Shown here in pieces: positions 1 to 6,010 of a DNA stretch of 9,501 nucleotides; positions within the stretch are counted from its first letter, which is position 1, and every line of letters begins with the position of its first letter. The notes beneath the pieces are model-generated. The model was given only the letters and a program-made list of their open reading frames with translations, searched no databases and was not told where the DNA came from. This stretch comes from Rickettsiales bacterium. Its GTDB lineage: Bacteria; Pseudomonadota; Alphaproteobacteria; Rickettsiales; Rickettsiaceae. The DNA lies in assembly GCA_947508155.1 (NCBI GenBank), contig CANNRM010000010.1, forward strand, positions 1-9,501, read 5' to 3'. Made by a program: the position numbers and the translations under genes.

Positions 1-756
1 AATACGATTATTATACATAAAGCAGAGATGCTAGGTCTTAGCCAGCTTTATCAACTGCGTGGGCGTGTGGGTAGAAGTAAACTCCGTGGTTTTGCTTATT
101 TAATTATAGGCAATTCTAGAACCGTTACCGATCAAGCACTTCGCAGGTTAGAGATTATGCAAAATATCGACTCACTTGGTGCAGGGTTTACTATTTCAAG
201 TTATGATTCTGACTTACGTGGATTTGGGAATCTAGTAGGTGATGAACAATCTGGACATATACGTGAAGTGGGTGCTGAGCTTTATCAAGAGATGTTGGAA
301 GAGGCAATTGCTAATTTCGAGCATAAAAAGCCAGAGGAAACATTCACTCCGAATATCAATTTGGGAACTGCGGTATTTATTCCAGAGGAATATATTGCTG
401 ATAACGAGCAGAGATTGGCGCTTTACAAACGTATTAGCTTGCTCGATTCAGAGGATGAAATAGAGAATTTCCATGATGAATTGATTGATCGTTTTGGAAA
501 GATTCCAGAGCCAACACAGAATTTGCTTTATGTTGTGAAAGTGAAGGTTTTGTGTAAGAGGATGGGTATATCGGATATTGATGTTGGCCCGAATGGTATG
601 GTGATGAAATTTATTCCATCCGAGAAGTCAAGCGAGCTGGTGATGGCATATGTTGCAAAGCATCCTAGGAGTACGAAGATTAGACCGGATAATAAGCTGG
701 CTATTATGGGGAGTGGGTTGGATGTTTATAAAGTGTTGATGGAGATTATGTCATAA
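1..756 (+). CDS. mfd: Transcription-repair coupling factor Mfd, C-terminal part (5' end outside window)
   Basis: Mfd is a DNA translocase that removes RNA polymerase stalled at DNA lesions and recruits UvrA for nucleotide excision repair. The frame is open from base 1, so the true start lies upstream; about 251 residues of a protein that is usually about 1,100-1,150 long are present. Counting from the first codon, residues 18-26 (QLRGRVGRS) are helicase motif VI of the RecG/Mfd translocase module. Residues around 40-90 (ALRRLEIMQ, LGAGF, DLRGFGNLVGDEQSG) match the TRG region that couples ATP hydrolysis to translocation. The rest, including DNEQRLALYKRIS and ELIDRFGKIPEP, is the C-terminal TRCF domain that restrains UvrA binding. 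I see no frameshift. The stop at 754-756 is followed by a promoter and a palindrome belonging to the next gene; there is no obvious terminator of its own. Confidence 0.96.
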   Translation, partial: NTIIIHKAEMLGLSQLYQLRGRVGRSKLRGFAYLIIGNSRTVTDQALRRLEIMQNIDSLGAGFTISSYDSDLRGFGNLVGDEQSGHIREVGAELYQEMLEEAIANFEHKKPEETFTPNINLGTAVFIPEEYIADNEQRLALYKRISLLDSEDEIENFHDELIDRFGKIPEPTQNLLYVVKVKVLCKRMGISDIDVGPNGMVMKFIPSEKSSELVMAYVAKHPRSTKIRPDNKLAIMGSGLDVYKVLMEIMS

Positions 757-761
757 TTCTA

Positions 762-790
762 TTTCAATCCATCCTTTTATATGTTATAAT
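762..790 (+). promoter_or_regulatory. Extended -10 promoter for the DUF4143 ATPase gene
   Basis: TGTTATAAT at 782-790 is a perfect TATAAT hexamer (785-790) with the TG extension. The best -35 candidate, TTTCAA at 762-767, lies 17 bp upstream and is weak, as is common when a TG extension is present. Transcription would start near 796-798, at the left edge of the palindrome at 794-829, so the palindrome occupies the start-site and leader region. This placement suits an operator or a leader hairpin. Prediction from sequence only. Confidence 0.55.
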
Positions 791-793
791 AAC

Positions 794-829
794 CCTGAAA
801 TCGTGACATCAGCATGTCATATTTTCAGG
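794..829. repeat. Palindrome, left copy, in the leader of the DUF4143 gene
   Basis: The layout is CCTGAAA, 3 nt, TGACAT, 4-nt loop (CAGC), ATGTCA, 3 nt, TTTCAGG: a symmetric 36-bp interrupted palindrome. A second copy with the same architecture lies at 1965-2000 around the stop codon of the same gene. In the two copies all paired arm bases except the outermost are identical, while the spacer and loop bases have diverged. The right arm ends in AGGA (827-830), the likely ribosome binding site for ATG 838, so a folded leader RNA would hide it. It is not an intrinsic terminator for mfd because no T-run follows. Confidence 0.8.
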
Positions 830-837
830 AAAAACAT

Positions 838-1977
838 ATGAATATTACACGTAATTTATTATTATCCAAAATTCAAGAGGAGTACGAAATTCATCAGGTT
901 TGTGCTCTTTTAGGACCACGTCAATGCGGAAAAACAACGCTTGCAAAGGCTTATGTGGCAACATATCAGGGACCAGTACATTTCTTTGATCTTGAAAATC
1001 CACTTCATCTTGCTAGATTTGAAAATCCTATGACTTCATTGCAAGATCTAGATGGTCTAATTGTAATCGATGAAGTGCAGTTAAGACCAGATTTATTTTC
1101 TGTTTTACGAGTTCTGGTTGATGAGAAAAAAGACAGAAAATTCCTTGTCACAGGCAGCGCATCTCGCGATCTATTAAGGCAATCATCTGAAACTTTAGCT
1201 GGTAGAATTGGATATCATCAAATTACTCCATTTACTATGAGTGAAGTCGATGATTGGAAAAAATTATGGGATGTTGGCGGTTTCCCAAAGTCTTATCTTG
1301 CAAGCAGCACCAAGAATAGCGAAAGATGGCGCGATGAATATATCAAAACTTTTCTTGAACGTGACATTTTCAAACTATCGCTCGATATTACTCCTAATAT
1401 AGTTGAAAAATTATGGAAAATGCTAGCTCATATTAATGGGCAGATATGTAATTATGCGGGTTTGAGTAAGTCTCTTGGTATTGATCAGCGCACAGTTAAA
1501 AGATATATCGAGATTCTGGAAGGAGCATTCATGGTTCGTATTTTAAAACCATGGCACACAAACCTCGGCAAACGTGAGGTAAAGTCTCCTAAGCTCTATA
1601 TTCGTGATACCGGAATTTTACATAGGTTACTTGATTTAGACTCTGAGAATCTACAATTTTATCCATATATTGGGCATTCATTTGAGGGTTTTGCTATAGA
1701 ACAACTTATTTCACATTTCGATATTTATGATAAATCATACTTTTGGTCCGTGCATGAAAGTGCAGAATTGGACTTCTTGGTTACCAAAGGAATGAAGAAA
1801 ATCGGCTTTGAGATAAAATATTCGGATGCTCCAAAGATTACCAAGTCTATGCATGTGGCTATGGAGGATTTAAAGCTTGATCATCTATATATTATAACCC
1901 CGGGTGATCAGATCTTTCAGATGGACAACAAAGTAACATCGGTTGGAATTTCGCATATAAAAACCCTGAAAATATGA
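838..1977 (+). CDS. AAA-type ATPase with DUF4143 C-terminal domain
   Basis: This is a P-loop ATPase of the AAA_14/DUF4143 family, which is abundant in bacteria and archaea and whose function is unknown. I chose ATG 838 (379 residues) over ATG 814: AGGA at 827-830 is 7 nt upstream of 838, the N-terminus MNITRNLLLSK fits the family, and ATG 814 lies inside the palindrome without a ribosome binding site. Visible motifs are Walker A GPRQCGKTT (residues 26-34), Walker B LIVIDE (74-79) with E79, and the sensor-like TGSASRDLL (105-113) followed by ETLAGR. The C-terminal DUF4143 part contains FEGF (282-285) and ELD (E310, D312) followed by EIK (E325, K327), a spacing like PD-(D/E)XK nucleases; whether it cuts DNA is not known. 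The gene is framed by matching palindromes, and its last codons and stop lie inside the right one. Confidence 0.9.
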   Translation: MNITRNLLLSKIQEEYEIHQVCALLGPRQCGKTTLAKAYVATYQGPVHFFDLENPLHLARFENPMTSLQDLDGLIVIDEVQLRPDLFSVLRVLVDEKKDRKFLVTGSASRDLLRQSSETLAGRIGYHQITPFTMSEVDDWKKLWDVGGFPKSYLASSTKNSERWRDEYIKTFLERDIFKLSLDITPNIVEKLWKMLAHINGQICNYAGLSKSLGIDQRTVKRYIEILEGAFMVRILKPWHTNLGKREVKSPKLYIRDTGILHRLLDLDSENLQFYPYIGHSFEGFAIEQLISHFDIYDKSYFWSVHESAELDFLVTKGMKKIGFEIKYSDAPKITKSMHVAMEDLKLDHLYIITPGDQIFQMDNKVTSVGISHIKTLKI

Positions 1978-2007
1978 CATGCAGATGTCATGATTTCAGA
2001 GTTTTTT
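1959..2007 (+). terminator. Intrinsic terminator formed by the right palindrome copy
   Basis: The core at 1965-2000 repeats the left palindrome: CCTGAAA, 3 nt, TGACAT, loop GCAG, ATGTCA, 3 nt, TTTCAGA. Outside the core, AAAAAC (1959-1964) pairs with GTTTTT (from 2001), and the T-run at 2002-2007 makes it a good rho-independent terminator. The TGA stop (1975-1977) of the ATPase gene is the start of the inner left arm, so the last residues of the protein are encoded by the repeat. Confidence 0.8.
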
Positions 2008-2090
2008 ATTCATAAAATCAAAGCCCCCTCATAAAAATTTACACTTTTATGTTAGTTATTGTTGCAAATATCCATCAATTCATTTAATAA

Positions 2091-2099
2091 TGTGATAAT
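2091..2099 (+). promoter_or_regulatory. Possible extended -10 promoter for the hook-IN-like gene
   Basis: TGTGATAAT combines a TG extension with GATAAT (2094-2099), giving a start near 2106 and a leader of about 17 nt before ATG 2123. No good -35 is present at 16-18 bp. An alternative is TTGCAA (2062-2067) with TTTAAT (2083-2088), but its 15-bp spacing is short. The preceding hairpin ends transcription of the upstream gene, so a promoter in this gap is expected. Confidence 0.4.
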
Positions 2100-2122
2100 A
2101 TCAACTCAACAATGGAACGCAC

Positions 2123-2986
2123 ATGTCACAAGAAATTCACACTAGTTTTGGAAAAGCCGTCAAAATCAATGGTCATATCGTCAAAGTAATGCATGTGGCC
2201 GCAACACAGAAATATATAATCAGCAACAAGGATGGCGCCAATAACGAAAAGAGTTTTACCTATAGCGCAGTGCAAGGAGATAGCTTTCAGGCTGGGTCAT
2301 TAATAATCAAAAATTGGAAACTCGAGGATATAACAACTATAAAAGTTACAGCTGAAGATACATTAGAGAACATTGCTAAGAAAATTAATGACACTGGGGC
2401 AGTAACTGCATCTGTATTGCAAGATAATAGCGGCTTCAGAATGATTCTTGAAAGCAGAGAAACAGGCATTAATAATACATTCCATCTTGCAGGAGACGCA
2501 ATTGCCAATCTAAAAGCAGAGGTCCCGCCACATGCTGTAAAATTCATGGATATATATAATATTTCTGGCCACGCATTTAACACATTAGATCATATAGACG
2601 ATGCATCTTTTGAGACCGGAATTATGTATTTAGGCAATGGTTTCGTTGAAACTCAACATCCCGATTCGACAACGCTAAAATCGATGGTAAAATGTATAAA
2701 CAAAGTATCAACTGCTACTAATACTAAGGCGGAGATAATCGAGATTACTGACAACACCTATATCCTACGCATAAGCACTGTATCTGGACAAGAACTGAAA
2801 TATACTGGCGGAGATGTTATTATATCACCTAATACTCAAATCAAATATAGCACTGCTCAAAACACCGTTATAATTGTTGACGACATCGAAAGCTCGTCTC
2901 CTACGCATGATATAGCAACAAGCGTAATTGGAAATTTAAGTGTAGAAGCAATTGGAGATGATGTGACTATATCCTGGGACGACTAA
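2123..2986 (+). CDS. Protein with two flagellin hook-IN-like repeats (FliD-like), function unknown
   Basis: 287 residues, hydrophilic, without a signal peptide or membrane segment. Residues 54-126 resemble the hook IN motif of FliD and flagellins: a short beta-rich lead-in (GSLIIKNWKL), then DTLENIAKKINDTG, TASVLQDNSGFRMIL and ESRETG. Residues 162-232 repeat the pattern: ETGIMYLGNGF, TTLKSMVKCIN, TKAEIIEITDNTYILRIS and VSGQEL, both copies ending in GD-[AV]-I. So the protein is an internal duplication. In FliD the motif belongs to the filament-cap protein, but true FliD is longer and has terminal coiled coils that are missing here, and there are no flagellar neighbours. It could be a remnant, a repurposed surface or secreted protein, or a convergent beta fold. 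The start uses a weak GGA (2114-2116) 6 nt upstream. A hairpin terminator follows at 3005-3024. Confidence 0.72.
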   Translation: MSQEIHTSFGKAVKINGHIVKVMHVAATQKYIISNKDGANNEKSFTYSAVQGDSFQAGSLIIKNWKLEDITTIKVTAEDTLENIAKKINDTGAVTASVLQDNSGFRMILESRETGINNTFHLAGDAIANLKAEVPPHAVKFMDIYNISGHAFNTLDHIDDASFETGIMYLGNGFVETQHPDSTTLKSMVKCINKVSTATNTKAEIIEITDNTYILRISTVSGQELKYTGGDVIISPNTQIKYSTAQNTVIIVDDIESSSPTHDIATSVIGNLSVEAIGDDVTISWDD

Positions 2987-3177
2987 AAAACCAATTCTTT
3001 CCTGATCTCATGTAGAGATTTTTTCGGTTGCTTAGGCTGCATTTGTTTATCTAAAAGATTTGTACTCTCCGCTTGCCTAAGCAACACACGCAAGTCTGCT
3101 TGTATACGTCTGACGGCACCGCCTTGAGCGGTGTGCATAAGAGCCTCTAGATCCATTTGTTTTTTTTCATTCTGCAT
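2983..3177 (-). CDS. Possible small basic protein, 64 residues
   Basis: An unrecognised short frame convergent with the hook-IN-like gene, overlapping its last 4 bases. The sequence is hydrophilic and rich in charged residues, with likely helices (DLEALMHTAQ, RRIQADLRVLLRQAE) and a lysine/glutamine/proline stretch (QMQPKQPKKS); there is no membrane segment. In favour: composition is protein-like, and a tRNA gene lies upstream on the same strand, 126 bp away. Against: no clear ribosome binding site before ATG 3177, and the terminator of the convergent gene lies inside its 3' part. A second in-frame ATG is at codon 8. Treat as tentative. Confidence 0.45.
   Translation of the reverse strand: MQNEKKQMDLEALMHTAQGGAVRRIQADLRVLLRQAESTNLLDKQMQPKQPKKSLHEIRKELVF
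3005..3024 (+). terminator. Intrinsic terminator after the hook-IN-like gene
   Basis: ATCTC (3005-3009), loop ATGTA, GAGAT (3015-3019), then a T-run to 3024. It lies 18 nt after the stop at 2986. The stem is only 5 bp, so it may be modest in strength. It overlaps the 3' part of the possible minus-strand small gene. Confidence 0.5.
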
Positions 3178-3303
3178 ATCTTGGTTTCATCCTGGAGTTT
3201 GATTCATTAATATTAAATCTAATCCTCGGATGATACAGAGTCAAGCATTAACGATTGATGACATGCTAAATAATTAATTGTCTAGATATAAATAGAACAA
3301 AAA

Positions 3304-3378
3304 TGGAGCGGGTGAAGAGATTCGAACTCTCGACTTCGACCTTGGCAAGGTAGCGCTCTACCCCTGAGCTACACCCGC
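3304..3378 (-). tRNA. tRNA-Gly, anticodon GCC, CCA encoded
   Basis: Read on the minus strand, the 75-nt cloverleaf has acceptor arms GCGGGTG and CACCCGC, D-stem GCTC/GAGC, anticodon loop TTGCCAA (anticodon GCC at 3344-3346), a 5-nt variable loop, T-stem GAGAG/CTCTT with loop TTCGAAT, discriminator T and an encoded CCA (3304-3306). The anticodon stem CTACC/GGTCG has a U28-C42 mismatch where the usual glycine tRNA has G-C. A run of five T residues follows the CCA. I could not pick a convincing promoter in the roughly 60 bp before it. Confidence 0.96.
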
Positions 3379-3438
3379 AAAATATGCGCCAATTAAACTA
3401 ATTGTGTATTAGAAACACACTGGGTGAAACGAGTATAC

Positions 3439-3488
3439 AAAAAAATACTAGATTTGCAAGCACAAATTCTTCAAATCCAGTATTTTTT
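3439..3488 (-). terminator. Hairpin terminator, probably for the yajC-secD-ankyrin unit
   Basis: A long stem with A- and T-runs at its ends: seven A at 3439-3445 plus TACT, one mismatch, GATTTG (3451-3456), a loop containing a small AAG/CTT pairing, CAAATC (3472-3477), mismatch, AGTA and six T (3483-3488). It can end transcription on either strand. On the minus strand it would terminate readthrough from the ankyrin gene before the tRNA-Gly gene. A mobile-element remnant (3494-3637) now separates it from the ankyrin stop codon. Confidence 0.72.
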
Positions 3489-3493
3489 ATCGT

Positions 3494-3637
3494 TAGACCT
3501 CTTGCATAACACATAATAAATGAGGAATTTTTAGGAAAAACGAAGATGAGCAGCGCAGTGTACTCTTGGTACGTGAGCAGCGCAGACGAGTTTTGACAAC
3601 AAAATTACCATTTAGTACAAGTTATGCAAGAGGTCTA
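3494..3637. mobile_element. MITE-like element, 144 bp, with 17-bp perfect terminal inverted repeats
   Basis: The ends TAGACCTCTTGCATAAC (3494-3510) and GTTATGCAAGAGGTCTA (3621-3637) are exact inverted repeats. The match continues imperfectly inwards (TAAATG and AATTTT on the left, the same on the reverse complement of the right end), and the middle is a small hairpin GTAC-TCTTG-GTAC (3560-3572). The outermost TA on each side may be a duplicated TA target. There is no coding capacity, so it needs a transposase in trans. The AGACCT..TGCA ends remind me of IS5-type insertion sequences, but this is from memory. It abuts the ankyrin stop codon (3638-3640). Confidence 0.82.
3547..3585. repeat. Pair of 12-bp direct repeats inside the MITE
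   Basis: TGAGCAGCGCAG occurs at 3547-3558 and again at 3574-3585, on either side of the small central hairpin (3560-3572). The repeats are much richer in G+C than their surroundings and are placed symmetrically about the element's centre, so they look like part of the element's design and not host sequence. Confidence 0.75.
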
Positions 3638-4438
3638 TTATTCATCTGCATTTCCTAGTAATCCAAATTGCTGCGCTAAAGCATCAACTGTAGCTTGATA
3701 CTCAGCCCCCGCATCCTCATGAGGTAATAGAGAGTCATCTGATTGGACGTAATTAGCATGTATAGTACGGAATGCATGATGCACGGCACCATGCAAGAAA
3801 TCATAAAATGTAGGATTTGTTGTTTTAAGATCAGATACATCCAGAGGAGCATTATGCTTAATAAGAAATCCGATAAAGTCATATGTATGGAGTCTATGCG
3901 CTTCATACCGAGAAATATTATTCCATATATTTGTCTCAATACTAGCACCGAGCTCTGTAACTAGATTTTTAGCAAAAGTATAATCGCCGTTAGCATTAAA
4001 AACTACATTAGAAAACAAAGTTTTATTATCACGATATGGAGTATCTATAACCACATCACCTCCAATCAAAGCCCTAGCATGATCAATATCAAACGCACAA
4101 TGTAATGGTAATTTATCTTCATTATCTCTAAGATTTAGCGTAGCACCATGATCTCTCAAAAGAGCAATAGTATCTAAATTCTGTGCATTATGTAAAGAAA
4201 CTTTTTTATATGCACCCTGAATATTAGGATCAGCATTATGCCGCAGCAAACAAGTAACCAACTCTAATTCATTCAGCCATCCGCATACCAGATTGAGAGG
4301 CGTGTCATTACGTCCATCTTCTAATAAAATCATAGCATTGAGACTCAGCTCAGGATGCCCTGTCAAAATTCCCTCAAGCAAAGCAGCATCAGGGTTTGGA
4401 TTAGAATTAGATAAACATTTAATCAGTTCTTGAGTCAT
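3638..4438 (-). CDS. Ankyrin-repeat protein downstream of secD
   Basis: 266 residues, no signal peptide or membrane segment. About five ankyrin-type units are visible. The clearest is at residues 42-74 (DTPLNLVCGWLNELELVTCLL, then HNADPNIQ); weaker ones lie at about 75-104 (DTIALLRDHGATLNLRD), 105-133 (KLPLHCAFDIDHARALI), 134-170 (KTLFSNVVFNANGDYTFAKN, ELGAS) and 171-202 (FIGFLIKHNAPLDVSD). Ankyrin repeats bind proteins; in Rickettsiales many such proteins are candidate host-directed effectors, but nothing here proves secretion. The start lies 15 bp after the secD stop on the same strand with only a weak AAAAG-type ribosome binding site, so it is probably read from the yajC-secD transcript. 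Its stop codon touches the end of a MITE; removing that element with one TA copy leaves the stop intact, so the protein is probably not truncated by it. Confidence 0.88.
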   Translation of the reverse strand: MTQELIKCLSNSNPNPDAALLEGILTGHPELSLNAMILLEDGRNDTPLNLVCGWLNELELVTCLLRHNADPNIQGAYKKVSLHNAQNLDTIALLRDHGATLNLRDNEDKLPLHCAFDIDHARALIGGDVVIDTPYRDNKTLFSNVVFNANGDYTFAKNLVTELGASIETNIWNNISRYEAHRLHTYDFIGFLIKHNAPLDVSDLKTTNPTFYDFLHGAVHHAFRTIHANYVQSDDSLLPHEDAGAEYQATVDALAQQFGLLGNADE

Positions 4439-4453
4439 AACTACTTTTTTATT

Positions 4454-6010
4454 TTAAGGCAATCCCAAACTCTTAGGTTTCGCAAATCTCATCCACATAT
4501 CCACCATCAATTTGGTCACTGTAATAGCCGTAAACATCGATGCGATAATACCTATCGTAAGTGTCACAGCAAAACCCTTAATCACACCAGCGCCAAAAAT
4601 ATAGAGCAAACATGCTACAATCAAAGTAGTGATATTAGCATCTAAAATAGTACCAAAGGCTGTTTCAAAGCCCTGTTTTATTGCAAATAAATTAGATGCA
4701 CCCTTGTGTAGCTCTTCTCTTATACGCTCATAAATAAGTATATTAGCATCCACCGCCATACCAATTGTCAGAATGATTCCGGCAATTCCTGGTAATGTAA
4801 GTGTTGCTTGAAACATAGATAGCATCGCTAGGATATAAAACAACGCCAGACATAGTGCCAGATTTGCAAATATTCCCAAAATACCATATGACCATATCAT
4901 GAATATAATAACCGCAACAAACCCCACGATACCAGCCCTTGTACCAGACTTAATAGAATCAGCGCCTAAATTGGGGCCTATAGTACGCTCCTCGATGATC
5001 TTAAGTGGAGCCGGCAATGCCCCAGCACGCAATAGTAATGCAAGTTCGTTCGCATCTTCAACCGTCATAGAGCCTGAAATAATGCCACTTCCGCCGGTAA
5101 TAGCTGAATTAACATTAGCGGCACTAATAACTTTATCATCCAGAACAATTGCTATACGCTTTCCTATGCTAACTTTTGTCAAATCTCCAAAAAGCTTACC
5201 ACCTATGGCATTCATAGTGAATGACACACCAGGATGAGAATTTTGATCGAATGTTGCAACGGCATTTGTTAGCATGTCACCAGTGACCACTGCTTTTTTC
5301 TTGATTACAACAGGGTATAACTGCCCTTTTGCATGCTCCATATATAGAAGCATGGAGTCAGCAGGAACATTCCCTTTTACCGCAGCTTCAAGATCAACTT
5401 CATCATTCACTGCATGAAAAGTAAGCTTAGCTGTTTTACCTAACATGCTCCTAAGCATTTCGGGACTTTCTGCCCCTGGTACCTGAAGCAATATTTGCCC
5501 CTCACCCTGTTTTTGAATGATTGGCTCTTTTGTGCCTGTACTATCGACCCTCATACGAACAATTTCCATAGATTGATCAATAACGTTAATACGAAGCTCC
5601 GAAAGCTTATCATCATTAAAACGCACAGATATTTTGCCATTGTTGTTCTCAAGCCATATAGACTTATCAAAAGATCTGACTGTACTTTTTAACAAGTCAA
5701 AATCTCCAGCATCACGAAGCTCTAAGGTTATATGATCATTCATATAACGAAGATTTTTATAACCAACCTTCTGCTCACGAAATTCTTTACGAAGATTATC
5801 TGAAAGCATTTCATATTGATCTTGCAGATAATGATCAAAATCTACTGAAAGCAATAAATGAGAACCACCACGCAAATCTAACCCCAAATTCACAGAATCT
5901 TTAGGTAAAAATGAGGTAGTAACATTCATAAAATTTGGTGCAGCAAAAATCCATGCGACAAATGTCACAATTATAGTAACTAGAACTCGCCACATGGAAA
6001 TATCACGCAC
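4454..6010 (-). CDS. secD: Protein translocase subunit SecD
   Basis: SecD pairs with SecF in the inner membrane and uses the proton motive force to help pull exported proteins out of the SecYEG channel. At 518 residues it is shorter than the 615-residue E. coli protein. An N-terminal membrane segment spans about residues 8-27. Then come the conserved LGLDLRGGSH (42-51), the large periplasmic P1 region including VPGAESPE and the core block PGVSFTMNAIGGKLFGDLT, ERTIGPNLG (341-349), and about five C-terminal membrane helices (356-500) with TIGMAVDANILIYERIREE (415-433), where D421 corresponds to the essential transmembrane aspartate. The GTG start at 6010 shares one base with the yajC stop (TAGTG) and has AAGG 9 nt upstream; ATG 5995 (codon 6) is an alternative. 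secF is not in the window; an ankyrin gene takes the downstream place. Confidence 0.97.
   Translation of the reverse strand: MRDISMWRVLVTIIVTFVAWIFAAPNFMNVTTSFLPKDSVNLGLDLRGGSHLLLSVDFDHYLQDQYEMLSDNLRKEFREQKVGYKNLRYMNDHITLELRDAGDFDLLKSTVRSFDKSIWLENNNGKISVRFNDDKLSELRINVIDQSMEIVRMRVDSTGTKEPIIQKQGEGQILLQVPGAESPEMLRSMLGKTAKLTFHAVNDEVDLEAAVKGNVPADSMLLYMEHAKGQLYPVVIKKKAVVTGDMLTNAVATFDQNSHPGVSFTMNAIGGKLFGDLTKVSIGKRIAIVLDDKVISAANVNSAITGGSGIISGSMTVEDANELALLLRAGALPAPLKIIEERTIGPNLGADSIKSGTRAGIVGFVAVIIFMIWSYGILGIFANLALCLALFYILAMLSMFQATLTLPGIAGIILTIGMAVDANILIYERIREELHKGASNLFAIKQGFETAFGTILDANITTLIVACLLYIFGAGVIKGFAVTLTIGIIASMFTAITVTKLMVDMWMRFAKPKSLGLP

Noticed and set aside
794..829. Left palindrome as an intrinsic terminator for mfd.
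   Set aside because: It is followed by GGAAAAAC and not by a T-run, and it lies downstream of a good promoter for the next gene.
814..837. Earlier in-frame ATG for the DUF4143 ATPase (adds 8 residues).
   Set aside because: It lies inside the palindrome, has no ribosome binding site, and the added residues are encoded by the repeat; ATG 838 has AGGA at ideal spacing and a family-like N-terminus.
2030..2051. Hairpin CATAAAA/TTTTATG between the ATPase and hook-IN-like genes.
   Set aside because: Seven AT-rich pairs with an 8-nt loop and no T-run; weak and likely incidental.
3178..3303. Gap between the small minus-strand frame and tRNA-Gly.
   Set aside because: I looked for a promoter, RNA gene or repeat and saw only AT-rich sequence with a poor partial inverted repeat near 3279-3299.
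4899..5237. Plus-strand open frame of 112 codons inside secD.
   Set aside because: Antisense shadow of a strongly conserved secD region.
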